From Myxococcales bacterium (GTDB lineage Bacteria > Myxococcota_A > UBA9160 > UBA4427): a stretch of DNA of 38,490 bases. Where the stretch lies: the NCBI GenBank assembly GCA_022563535.1, contig JADFNE010000041.1, positions 1 to 38,490 on the forward strand, given 5' to 3'. Positions 23,778 through 31,577 of this stretch are shown one piece after another. The position numbers and the translations under genes were made by a program. Within the stretch, counting starts at the first letter, position 1. Each line of letters starts with the position of its first letter. Below the pieces are notes generated by a model that saw nothing but the letters and a program-made list of their open reading frames with translations, made no database searches and was not told the DNA's origin.

Positions 23778-24302
23778 TCAGCCCGGAACTTCGAGTGATT
23801 CAGGCCAGACTCGAAGCGCCGAACTGTCGGGCAACCTGCGGGCGAGTTCGATCAGCGAGACACCTTCGCGCGGATGGACGTAATCGGGAGCGAGATCGCA
23901 AAGGGGTTCGAGTACGAACGCGCGCTCGTGTAGCCGCGGATGAGGGATCGAGAGCCCTGCCTGCTCGATGCAGTCCTCGCCGTAAAAGAGAAGATCCAGA
24001 TCGAGGATCCGCGGCCCCCAGCGTTCAACATCGCCGCTGCGATCGCGGCCCGCTTTCAGTTCGATCGCGAGCAGCCCGTCGAGCAGTGATTGTGGCGAGC
24101 ACTCGCATCTCAGCCGGGCCGCGGCATTGAGGTACGGCCCCTGTACACCGGGGCCGACCGCGTCGGTCTCGTAGACCCTCGAAACCGCTTCGACCCACAC
24201 CTGGGAAAGCTCGGCCATGGACTGCAGCGCAAAGCGCAGGCTGGCTTCGCGGTCTCCGAGATTGGAACCGAGTCCGATATAGGCCTCGACATGCTTCGCC
24301 AC
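23778..24302 (-). CDS. folK: FolK, hydroxymethyldihydropterin pyrophosphokinase
   Basis: 174 residues from GTG 24302; the frame opens earlier but FolK proteins begin at this point. It transfers pyrophosphate from ATP to 6-hydroxymethyl-7,8-dihydropterin in folate synthesis. Seen: AYIGLGSNLGDRE, VSRVYETDAVGPGVQGPYLNAA, LLAIELKAGRDRSGDVERWGPRILDLDLLFYG (with the metal-binding DLDLL) and IPHPRLHERAFVLEPL. All key motifs are intact. It is divergent from the aminotransferase operon, 116 nt between starts, and leads the folK-thiamine-binding-type pair. Confidence 0.95.
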   Translation of the reverse strand: MAKHVEAYIGLGSNLGDREASLRFALQSMAELSQVWVEAVSRVYETDAVGPGVQGPYLNAAARLRCECSPQSLLDGLLAIELKAGRDRSGDVERWGPRILDLDLLFYGEDCIEQAGLSIPHPRLHERAFVLEPLCDLAPDYVHPREGVSLIELARRLPDSSALRVWPESLEVPG

Positions 24303-24418
24303 TGACGCTGTGCCTCGCCGGCCGGCGCGGACCTCACCGCAACGGCGCAATTGTTGAGCCAAACGGAATTGACCACCCAGTCCCGGGGAAACCGCCGGCG
24401 CGGAGCTACCATCCCCGC

Positions 24419-25690
24419 GTGTCGCAGCCCACCCTCGAACCCGAGCTAGTCACTAAGGTACCCGGCCCGGGTTCCCTCGCCCTCGCCAAACGCCTGGCGG
24501 CCGCAGAATCGCGCAATGTCACCTGCTCGGACCCCAAACCGATTTTCTGGGAGCGCGCCGCGGGCGCGAACGTATGGGATGTCGACGGAAACCGGTACGT
24601 TGATCTGACCGCCGCATTTGGGGTCGCGAATGTCGGCCACGCGCATCCAAAGGTCGTCGCCGCCATCGCCGATCAGGCCAAACGCCTGCTCCACGGGATG
24701 GGAGACGTTCACCCCCCCGCGGTCAAGGTCGATCTCCTCGAGGCGCTGGTGGGCCGCTATCCCGGCGGCGTTCCAGCGCGCGGGGTGCTGAGTTCCTCGG
24801 GCTCCGACGCGATCGAAACTGCGATCAAGACCGCCATGTTGGCAACCGGTCGGCCCGGGATTCTCGCATTCGAAGGGGCGTATCACGGTCTCGCCCTGGG
24901 CGTCCTCGACGCCACCTCGCGCGAGGACTTTCGCAATCCGTTTGCAGAGCGCTTGCCGGATCTCACCGTGTTCGCAGCGTTCGACGATCTCGATGCCGCC
25001 CACCGCGCAATTCGCGACACAGAGATTCCGATCGGCGCCGTGTTGGTCGAACCCATTCAGGGTCGCGGCGGCGAACGCGTTCCAGCACCCGGTTACCTCA
25101 AAGGCCTGTTGGACTTGTGCCGCGCCAACGGCATGTTGCTGATCGCCGACGAAATTTATACGGGGTTTGGCAGAACCGGTCGTTGGTTCGCCTGTGAGCA
25201 CGAAGATGTAGTGCCCGATCTGCTGTGCGTCGGCAAAGGCATGGCTTCAGGCATGCCCATCTCCGCTTGCCTCGGGCGGCGCGAGACGATGGACGCCTGG
25301 CCTGTATCTCGGGGCGAGGCGTTGCACACGCAGACGTTCATCGGGCATCCCACCGGTTGCGCCGCGGCGCTCGCCTGCATCGAAGTGCTGGAAAGCGAGG
25401 GCTATGTAGAACGAGCCGCGAGTCTGGGCGCCCGGGCCCTCGACCATCTTGCGGAGCACGCCGCCTCGCGAGCTGAAATCGTCGAAATTCGGGGCCGGGG
25501 TCTGATGATCGGCATCGAAGTTGTTGCGTCGCCCGGCGCTGCGGTGGCATGTCGGCGGGCGCTGGCCAGGGGAGTCATCGCGCTGCCCTCCGGAAGTCGA
25601 GGGGAAGTCGTCTCCGTGACCCCTCCGCTGTGCATCGACGAAGCAGCGTTCCTCGCCGCCCTCGACGTGCTGGTCGAGAGTCTTTCGTGA
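24419..25690 (+). CDS. Class III PLP aminotransferase, first gene of a LuxE/LuxC operon
   Basis: 423 residues from GTG 24419. Fold type I class III: NVWDVDGNRYVDLTAAFGVANVGHAHPKV, SSGSDAIETAIKTAMLATGR, FEGAYHGLALG, the PLP-binding VLVEPIQGRGGE and LLIADEIYTGFGRTG, and catalytic Lys in CVGKGMASGMPIS. Such enzymes transaminate omega-amino acids, amines or aldehydes (GABA, ornithine, diaminobutyrate) or isomerise glutamate semialdehyde. Its TGA overlaps the LuxE-like GTG by 4 nt. This invites the idea that it aminates the aldehyde formed by the next two enzymes. Substrate unknown. Confidence 0.88.
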   Translation: MSQPTLEPELVTKVPGPGSLALAKRLAAAESRNVTCSDPKPIFWERAAGANVWDVDGNRYVDLTAAFGVANVGHAHPKVVAAIADQAKRLLHGMGDVHPPAVKVDLLEALVGRYPGGVPARGVLSSSGSDAIETAIKTAMLATGRPGILAFEGAYHGLALGVLDATSREDFRNPFAERLPDLTVFAAFDDLDAAHRAIRDTEIPIGAVLVEPIQGRGGERVPAPGYLKGLLDLCRANGMLLIADEIYTGFGRTGRWFACEHEDVVPDLLCVGKGMASGMPISACLGRRETMDAWPVSRGEALHTQTFIGHPTGCAAALACIEVLESEGYVERAASLGARALDHLAEHAASRAEIVEIRGRGLMIGIEVVASPGAAVACRRALARGVIALPSGSRGEVVSVTPPLCIDEAAFLAALDVLVESLS

Positions 25691-26880
25691 GCCCCGTGCG
25701 CGAAGCTTGCGACCCGCGTCGGCGCGAACTCGACGCCAAGATTCTTGGCTGGATGCGGGAGTCCACATGGCAAGACGACGAAGCGCGCTTCGATGCCATG
25801 GCATGTGAGCTGTTTGCTTTTCAGTTCGAGCACTGTCTCCCCTACGCGCGTTTCTGCGAAGCTCGCGGTGTGACACCGGGCAAGCTTTCGCACTGGAGCG
25901 AAATCCCGGCCGTCCCCTCCACAGCCTTCAAGGAGGCGAGGCTTCACAGTTTTGACCCAGCGTCCACTGCAAAGGTCTTTCACACGAGCGGCACGACCAG
26001 CGCGCGCCCCGGCGCACTCTACCTCGACACCCTGGAACTCTACGAAGCGTCTCTTCTGTCGAGCATCCGACGTTTTGTCTTTCCCGATTTGGGCGTTGGA
26101 CCTGCAGCCGAAGCGCCGAGGATGTCCATTCGAATTCTCGCGAGCGATCCCGCCGAAGCGAAAGACTCGTCGCTTTCACATATGTTTGGCGTTGTACTTC
26201 GCGAACTCGGCGAATCGAGCAACAGTGGATACGACAGTCACCACGGTGTTCTCGATGCGACGTCGTTGATTGACCGGATGCTTCGGCTCGGCGATTCCGC
26301 GACGAGCAGCGAGGACCGGCGTCCCGTTGCATTGTGCGGAACCTCCTTCGCCTTTGTCCATCTGCTCGAAGCCTTTGAACGCAGTGCCCATTCCGGCGCA
26401 AAGCTCAACCTGCCCCGAGGCTCTCGCATCATGGAGACCGGCGGCTTCAAGGGTCGCAGTCGCGAGGTTCCGCGCGACCAGCTTTACGCCTCACTCGAAC
26501 AACGGCTGGGCATCCCGCCCGACCATATTGTCAACCAATACGGCATGACGGAGTTGGGAAGCCAGTTCTACGATTCGTTGCTCTTCGAATCCCAGAGCAT
26601 GGACACTCCCGGTCCGCGTCGAAAACTCGGGCCACCATGGGTGCGGGTCCGGCTAATCGATCCTGAAACCGGAGAAAATGCAAAGCCCGGTGCGGCGGGC
26701 ATGATCGTGATTCACGACCTTGCCAACACCGGGAGCGTCGCGGCACTTCAGACCGCCGATCTAGGACGCACTGTTGAGGGCGCGCCAGACGGTTTCGAGG
26801 TGTTGGGCCGGGCGGCAGATGAAGAAGAACGCGGCTGTTCGATCGCGGCAGACGAGTTGTGGCACGAGGCCCAACAATGA
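25687..26880 (+). CDS. LuxE-like acyl-protein synthetase
   Basis: 397 residues from GTG 25687; the frame opens earlier inside the aminotransferase gene but those residues are frame noise. LuxE activates a carboxylic acid with ATP to an acyl-AMP and holds the acyl group on a Cys before handing it to LuxC. Seen: VFHTSGTTSARPGA near residues 98-111 (P-loop of the adenylating fold), METGGFKGRSREV near 249-261, NQYGMTELGSQFYDS near 283-297, and near the C-terminus RGCSIAADEL, whose Cys is the candidate acyl carrier. It overlaps LuxC by ATGA (26877-26880), and the aminotransferase by GTGA. Confidence 0.9.
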   Translation: MSPVREACDPRRRELDAKILGWMRESTWQDDEARFDAMACELFAFQFEHCLPYARFCEARGVTPGKLSHWSEIPAVPSTAFKEARLHSFDPASTAKVFHTSGTTSARPGALYLDTLELYEASLLSSIRRFVFPDLGVGPAAEAPRMSIRILASDPAEAKDSSLSHMFGVVLRELGESSNSGYDSHHGVLDATSLIDRMLRLGDSATSSEDRRPVALCGTSFAFVHLLEAFERSAHSGAKLNLPRGSRIMETGGFKGRSREVPRDQLYASLEQRLGIPPDHIVNQYGMTELGSQFYDSLLFESQSMDTPGPRRKLGPPWVRVRLIDPETGENAKPGAAGMIVIHDLANTGSVAALQTADLGRTVEGAPDGFEVLGRAADEEERGCSIAADELWHEAQQ

Positions 26881-28148
26881 ACTCCGCCGAGCGCATCGCT
26901 TCGACCCTCGAGAGCTTGAGCCAGGCGCGCGGACGACTGCGCGAACGCACGGACGCCGAGATCCTGGGCGGGCTCGGGAACGTCCTCGAACGCTTTCGGG
27001 ATGCCTCTTCTACTTGTCGCAAAGAACTCGAGGCAAAGCTCCCCGCAGCCAGTGGCTTTGCCCCCGCAACCGTCCGCGCGGGACTCGAACTGGGTTTCGA
27101 ACCCTGGACGGGTGAATCCCTCGAACGCCTCGCGAACGCTGAACTGCACCCGCACGCCCAAGCGGGAACATGGCTTGCACAAGGCTACCCGGTGACGAGC
27201 GTACTGCTCGCGGGCTCAATCCCCATGCCGAGCGTACTCTCGATTTTGCTCCCCCTCGTCCTGCGTTCCGCAGTCTTGTGCAAGCCCGCTTCCCGCGACG
27301 CCATCACTCCGTCTCTGGTGGTGGATGCCATTCGCGAGGTCGACCCGTTGCTGGCTGACTGCGTGGGGATCGTGCCCTTCGAAAAGGACAACACCGAGGC
27401 GAACCGCGCGTTCTACTCGACTCCGTGTGTCGTCGCGACTGGCTCGGACGAAACGATCTCCGAGGTAGATCGTTACCTCGCGCCCCAGCAGCGGCGCGTA
27501 TTCTACGGTCACCGCGTTTCCATCGCCTTGATCGATTTGTCTCGACTCGGCGACACCGGGTTCACTGAACTCGCCGGCAATCTCGCCATGGACATTGCGC
27601 TTTGGGATCAGCTGGGCTGCCTGTCTCCCGTTGCCTTCTACCTTGTGGGCGGAGCGGACGGAGACCCGGAAAACTTTGCACAAGCACTCGGGGTCGCGCT
27701 TGCGAGCGCGCAAGAGCGTTTGCCCCGGGGAGCGGTCGCGCCCGAAACCGCGGCAAGGATCGCGCGCGAACGGACCGCGGCCGAAATGCGCGCAGCCCTC
27801 GATGGCAAAACACGGGTCATTGCCAGTGCCGGCACGGAATGGACCGTGGTGCTCGAAAGCGACACTCAGCTGCGCAGCGCGCCGCTCAATCGTTTCATCC
27901 GCCTGGTCCCTCTCGAAAGCCGCGACATGCTGCCCACGACCCTCACCAGCTTGGCGCCGCACCTGGCCGGTGTTGCACTCGCGGGCTTCGAGCCGGATCG
28001 CGAAGACGTGATCCGACAGCTTTTCGAAGCCGGCGCCTCGCGGGTCTGCGCACCAGGGCGCTTGCAGGCACCGCCGATCGATTGGCGGCGCGACAACCAA
28101 GCGCTGCTTCTGGGCATGGCGATGTTGGGCAACCGCGAGGCGCTCTAG
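26877..28148 (+). CDS. LuxC-like acyl-CoA/acyl-enzyme reductase
   Basis: 423 residues from ATG 26877, overlapping the LuxE stop. LuxC reduces the activated acyl group to an aldehyde with NADPH. Seen: YPVTSVLLAGSIPMPSVLSILLPLVLRSAVLCKPASRD near residues 101-138, ATGSDETISEVDRYL near 183-197, and IALWDQLGCLSPVAFYL near 240-256 with the probable nucleophile Cys in GCLSP. It ends with no following gene on its strand; the stop overlaps the convergent GGCT gene by 4 nt. There is no luxA, luxB or luxD nearby, so the aldehyde is not used for light production at this locus. Confidence 0.9.
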   Translation: MNSAERIASTLESLSQARGRLRERTDAEILGGLGNVLERFRDASSTCRKELEAKLPAASGFAPATVRAGLELGFEPWTGESLERLANAELHPHAQAGTWLAQGYPVTSVLLAGSIPMPSVLSILLPLVLRSAVLCKPASRDAITPSLVVDAIREVDPLLADCVGIVPFEKDNTEANRAFYSTPCVVATGSDETISEVDRYLAPQQRRVFYGHRVSIALIDLSRLGDTGFTELAGNLAMDIALWDQLGCLSPVAFYLVGGADGDPENFAQALGVALASAQERLPRGAVAPETAARIARERTAAEMRAALDGKTRVIASAGTEWTVVLESDTQLRSAPLNRFIRLVPLESRDMLPTTLTSLAPHLAGVALAGFEPDREDVIRQLFEAGASRVCAPGRLQAPPIDWRRDNQALLLGMAMLGNREAL

Positions 28149-28564
28149 TAGTCCGCCATCCAATTGCGTGTCTGCTTCAAGAAATTTTCGAGATCCTCAG
28201 CGACAAACTTGGCTTCGTCCCATACGTCATCGATCAATAGATCCCGGAGAATGTCGCTGATGACGTAGACCGAAGCCGGCACGAGGGAATCGTCTGCCAA
28301 CTCTACGTAGAGTGTGCGACGTTCGTAGTCGTCGGCTTCGAAGTAGTCGAGGCGCGCCAGGGCGTCTTCGTCCAGATCAAAATAGATTCGCCCCCGGGTC
28401 GAGCGGGTTTCGGCTTCTGCAACCCCGGGATAAACCCGTCCCTCGAGCATGAACCTCTCGAAGCCGTGCAGGCAAGCTTCGGCGTGACGAAACAACCGAC
28501 CCGTCACCGTCTGCATGACGATCGGCACGACGAGGGAGCCATAGACAAACAGGTGACTGCTCAC
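28145..28564 (-). CDS. Gamma-glutamylcyclotransferase-like (GGCT/AIG2) protein
   Basis: 139 residues from GTG 28564, overlapping the HAD gene's TGA by 4 nt. The start SSHLFVYGSLVVPIVMQ is the family's ligand loop; FERFMLEGRVYPGVAE and LARLDYFEADDYERR follow, the last holding the catalytic Glu candidate. These enzymes cyclise gamma-glutamyl amines to 5-oxoproline. The C-terminal acidic tail (DDVWDEAKFVAEDLENF) is unremarkable. Substrate unknown. It is probably translated with the HAD hydrolase as a small two-gene unit. Confidence 0.85.
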   Translation of the reverse strand: MSSHLFVYGSLVVPIVMQTVTGRLFRHAEACLHGFERFMLEGRVYPGVAEAETRSTRGRIYFDLDEDALARLDYFEADDYERRTLYVELADDSLVPASVYVISDILRDLLIDDVWDEAKFVAEDLENFLKQTRNWMADY

Positions 28565-29253
28565 GACTCTGCCGCGCTGCACTCGATCTCTGTGTTGTTG
28601 TTGATGTCGTCGTTGATGTCGTTTTTGTCGTGCTCGAGCGCCCCAAGCTCCACCAACGCCTGCCTTACATCTTCTGGTGACTGGACATGCACCGCCCACA
28701 TCCCTGCGGAGCGAGCACCTTCCACATTCTCGAGTGTGTCGTCGAAGAAAAGTATCGCCGACAAAGGGAGACCGATCGCCTCAGCCACGGCATCGAACGC
28801 TGCGCGCTCGGGCTTCCTCAGCCCCAATTCGGATGACACAAAGATCCCGTCAAACCTCGCCATGACGCGAGGATACATCGCCATCCAGGCGGCCTGATGC
28901 GTCGGATTCGAATTCGTGAAGAGATAACACGGCAGCTGTGCCCTCGCGATTGCGATGTCGTTTGTCGACCGCGTGATCTCACCGACGTAAATCGCGTTCC
29001 AGCCATTGGAAATTTCTTCGTCACTGGCTTCGAGTTCGAGCGTGTTGCGAAGATGCTCGAAGTATTCGGAAGCGTCAATTTCTGCACGCTCATGCCGTTC
29101 GTAGGCGGCATCCATCGAGAAGCGACTGCGAATCTCTTCAATCGACAAGTGAGACTGCCTTGCCCAACTCTGAATCGCCAAGTCAAAGTCGATGTCGATT
29201 ACAACGCCGCCCATGTCGAACAACAAAGCCTCGACCTTGCCTGGCGGTATCAT
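28561..29253 (-). CDS. HAD-superfamily hydrolase
   Basis: 230 residues from ATG 29253; GTG 29280 upstream would add 9. Motif I is DMGGVVIDIDFD near residues 13-24, which has Met-Gly in place of the usual D-x-D spacing (LLFDMGGV fits the D-x-G-G-V class); TNSNPT (motif II) near 111, KPERAAF (motif III Lys) and FFDDTLENVEGA (motif IV). It resembles the haloacid-dehalogenase-type phosphatases that carry DMGGV. A C-terminal Asp/Asn-rich tail (KNDINDDINNNTEIE) is odd. Coupled to the GGCT gene by a GTGA overlap; substrate unknown. Confidence 0.85.
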   Translation of the reverse strand: MIPPGKVEALLFDMGGVVIDIDFDLAIQSWARQSHLSIEEIRSRFSMDAAYERHERAEIDASEYFEHLRNTLELEASDEEISNGWNAIYVGEITRSTNDIAIARAQLPCYLFTNSNPTHQAAWMAMYPRVMARFDGIFVSSELGLRKPERAAFDAVAEAIGLPLSAILFFDDTLENVEGARSAGMWAVHVQSPEDVRQALVELGALEHDKNDINDDINNNTEIECSAAES

Positions 29254-29296
29254 GATCCCTCTTTCCTTTGGCTCAGACACAGGACGGTAGAAGCAC

Positions 29297-29698
29297 CTAG
29301 CTTGGATCTAGCCTGAAAAAGTACCTTGGCGGAAAACCGGTCAATAATCGGAACGGCACACCAAGGCTGTTGTCGGCGTCTACGCGATCGTGCTCTTCCC
29401 CAGTGACAGGCACTGCGAGATAGTTTTTCTTCACGCCATCCACCGTGGCTTGCACATTCGCATTCTTTAACGCCTGCTTGTACCAGGCTCGGGGCCAGTG
29501 GTTGGCGGCTACGTACAGCAGGCCATTGCTCTCGAGGCGAGACAGGACTCGGTCGTTCGAGGTCCCATCCTCAGCCGTAGTGGTAATGACGAGTGTCGAC
29601 TCGTCCGCTGGTTGGAAGAACCCGATCAACGATTCGAAGGTAAAAACGATTCCGATATAGACGACGAGCGAGATTACGATCCGCTTTACGGCTTTCAC
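29297..29698 (-). CDS. Nitroreductase/deazaflavin-dependent (DUF385-like) protein with TM anchor
   Basis: 133 residues from GTG 29698, GGGAG about 8 nt upstream. One N-terminal membrane helix (IVISLVVYIGIVFTFESLIGFF) is followed by a split-barrel flavin fold: LITTTAEDGTSNDRVLSRLESNGLLYVAANHWPRAWYKQALKNANVQATVDGVKK, then YLAVPVTGEEHDRVDADNSLG and GFPPRYFFRLDP. Proteins of this type are annotated as F420 (deazaflavin)-dependent nitroreductases or quinone reductases. Together with the LLM-class enzyme it hints that this organism uses F420. Function unproven. Confidence 0.85.
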   Translation of the reverse strand: MKAVKRIVISLVVYIGIVFTFESLIGFFQPADESTLVITTTAEDGTSNDRVLSRLESNGLLYVAANHWPRAWYKQALKNANVQATVDGVKKNYLAVPVTGEEHDRVDADNSLGVPFRLLTGFPPRYFFRLDPS

Positions 29699-29784
29699 AA
29701 TAGAACTCCCAGGAGGCACGCTCCTCCAATTAACTGAGCGTCGAAGGTACTGAATTGAATGAATGTAAGGAGTCTCGATTGACC

Positions 29785-30957
29785 TCACAACTCCCGAATC
29801 AACTCGATGGCGTCCAGATCGACAACGGCCTTGCTGGCCCGGGTCAGGCCCGCGATGACAACCTTCTCTGGCTGAAAGTTGCTCGGCGCAGTCACGATAG
29901 CGGCAATCCAGGCGTAGACACTCTGCAAGCGGTACTGCCGCCATGCGGTATCAAAGTCAAACGAAACACCAAAACGCTGCAACGTCGCCAAGTAGTGCTC
30001 GATGAGTTGTTTTTGATGAGCGAGGCGCAACTCCTCGCTCATCGAGTTGATCAAGAAGTAGGCGACGTCCCGCATGCCCTGGCCGCGCTGACTGACCTGC
30101 CAGTCCAGCAGCCCCACCTCTCCGTCTTGGAAGTACATGTTGCCCAGGTGCGCATCACCGTGGATCAAGGTGCGGGGCTCCTGGGCCCACTGTTCTTCGA
30201 GTTGCAGATAATTCTTCATCAGGTGCGGGATGACATTAATGATGTCCGAGGACAAGGCGTGACCGAACTTCTTGCAGGCGATCGGAACGCTCAGCTGCCT
30301 TACCAGATTCAACAAGCGAAAATCGCGGTTGGTTTCGAAGCAATTCACCCAGGCCAGGTCCGTATCGAAGCGTTGGCTCTGCCAGAACTTTGCGTGCATC
30401 CGCGCCAAAGTGGTGACGACGCTCGTCGCCTCTTCGAAAGTACACTTTGTAGTGAGGTCCCGGAATTGGCAGCCTTTGTCTGTCAGATCTTCGAGCAGCA
30501 TCACGTAGTCATTGGAGTCGCCCTCGCAGTAGACGACCTGAGGTGACTTCACTGGCAGGTCGCGTCTGATATGTCTGTAGAACGAGACCTCGTTGCCGCC
30601 GAGGTTGAACAGCACGCCAAATAGTTTGGCGCCGAAATCGCGCGGTGTAGATTTGATGAACAGCGAGGCAGGTCCGGGCAGTCCTCGCAGATGCTCGGCG
30701 TAGCGTATGTGCAAGCGCGATCGACTTGCCGTACCCGAATGAACAGCTTCAATGCTGGCACTGTCGATGAGTTCTGGATCGAGATCCAGCCACTCGGCAA
30801 GCCAAGCAACCGTCGTGAACTCATGCAGCCGATGCGACGGCTTTCTGAACAGACGCCCCAACCACACCCGAAGACAAGCGCCCAGCAGCCGGGGCAACAG
30901 GATCAGGGTATCGCGAACGATCAGAACCGCTGAAACGAAGAGAGACGAGCTCTTCAT
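29785..30957 (-). CDS. Ecdysteroid-kinase/aminoglycoside-phosphotransferase-like protein
   Basis: 390 residues from ATG 30957. The kinase-like fold has a glycine-poor N-lobe with IKSTP (Lys), an intermediate block (EVSFYRHIRRDLPVKSPQVVYCEGD), VMLLEDLTDKG (hinge), and the catalytic LIHGDAHLGNMYF (HxDxxxxN) with LLDWQVSQRGQGMRDVAYFL (metal-binding D). This is the EcKinase/CHKov group, which phosphorylates small hydroxylated molecules. An N-terminal hydrophobic stretch (SLFVSAVLIVRDTLILLPRLLG) may be a membrane anchor. ATG overlaps the PyrE stop (ATGA), so they are translationally coupled. Confidence 0.87.
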   Translation of the reverse strand: MKSSSLFVSAVLIVRDTLILLPRLLGACLRVWLGRLFRKPSHRLHEFTTVAWLAEWLDLDPELIDSASIEAVHSGTASRSRLHIRYAEHLRGLPGPASLFIKSTPRDFGAKLFGVLFNLGGNEVSFYRHIRRDLPVKSPQVVYCEGDSNDYVMLLEDLTDKGCQFRDLTTKCTFEEATSVVTTLARMHAKFWQSQRFDTDLAWVNCFETNRDFRLLNLVRQLSVPIACKKFGHALSSDIINVIPHLMKNYLQLEEQWAQEPRTLIHGDAHLGNMYFQDGEVGLLDWQVSQRGQGMRDVAYFLINSMSEELRLAHQKQLIEHYLATLQRFGVSFDFDTAWRQYRLQSVYAWIAAIVTAPSNFQPEKVVIAGLTRASKAVVDLDAIELIREL

Positions 30958-31538
30958 GTCCCCAAATCGGGGAGGTCTAGGTCTGCGCGGCTGAACAACG
31001 GCTCGAGCACCAGACCGCGCTCGGCGAATGCCTCGATCGCGCCCTCTCCCCGATCGACCAGGCAGATTACCCGGACAACTTTGCCCCCGCTGGCTTTCAC
31101 GATCTCCACTGCGTCCAAGGTCGAGCCGCCGGTGGTCGTAGTGTCTTCTACTAGCGCCACGGTTTGTCCTTGCTTGAATCCGCCTTCGATCTGTCGCCCC
31201 ATGCCGTGCTTCTTGGTTTCTTTGCGAACGAAAAAGCCCAAGAGATCTTCGTAACCCGGAGTGATTGCCGCAGCGGCGAGCACGGCGCTCACCAGAGGTA
31301 CCGCGCCCACAGCCATCCCCCCCACGGCTTCGACCGGTGTGCCGCGTCCAAGCAGGTCGAGCACCAGGCGTCCCGCGAGAGCGACCCCCTGAGGTCGCAT
31401 CAATGTCTGGCGCAAGTCGAGGTAGAAGTTGCTCTCGCGTCCGCTGGCTAGCGTGACCTGCTTTTTCTCAAAAGATACTTCCATGATGAGCGCAAGGAGT
31501 TGTTCGCGCGCGTCATTCAGACTCAGTTGCCCTGACAT
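30954..31538 (-). CDS. pyrE: Orotate phosphoribosyltransferase
   Basis: 194 residues. ATG 31538 is chosen because GGAGAG lies 7 nt upstream; ATG 31544 is too close to it. It converts orotate and PRPP to orotidine 5'-phosphate. Seen: TLASGRESNFYLDLRQTL, GGMAVGAVPLVSAV, GFFVRKETKKHGMGRQIEG, and the PRPP loop VALVEDTTTTGGSTLDAV. It is followed by the kinase gene, and preceded by an acyl-CoA dehydrogenase 39 nt away on the same strand. PyrF, the next pathway enzyme, is 1.7 kb further on the same strand. Confidence 0.95.
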   Translation of the reverse strand: MSGQLSLNDAREQLLALIMEVSFEKKQVTLASGRESNFYLDLRQTLMRPQGVALAGRLVLDLLGRGTPVEAVGGMAVGAVPLVSAVLAAAAITPGYEDLLGFFVRKETKKHGMGRQIEGGFKQGQTVALVEDTTTTGGSTLDAVEIVKASGGKVVRVICLVDRGEGAIEAFAERGLVLEPLFSRADLDLPDLGT

Positions 31539-31577
31539 TGTCATTCTCTCCAAAATAAAAAATTGGGACGGGTCACG

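Noticed and set aside
27216-28163. 315-codon open frame on the minus strand
   Set aside because: Antisense to the LuxC-like gene, with no domain of its own.
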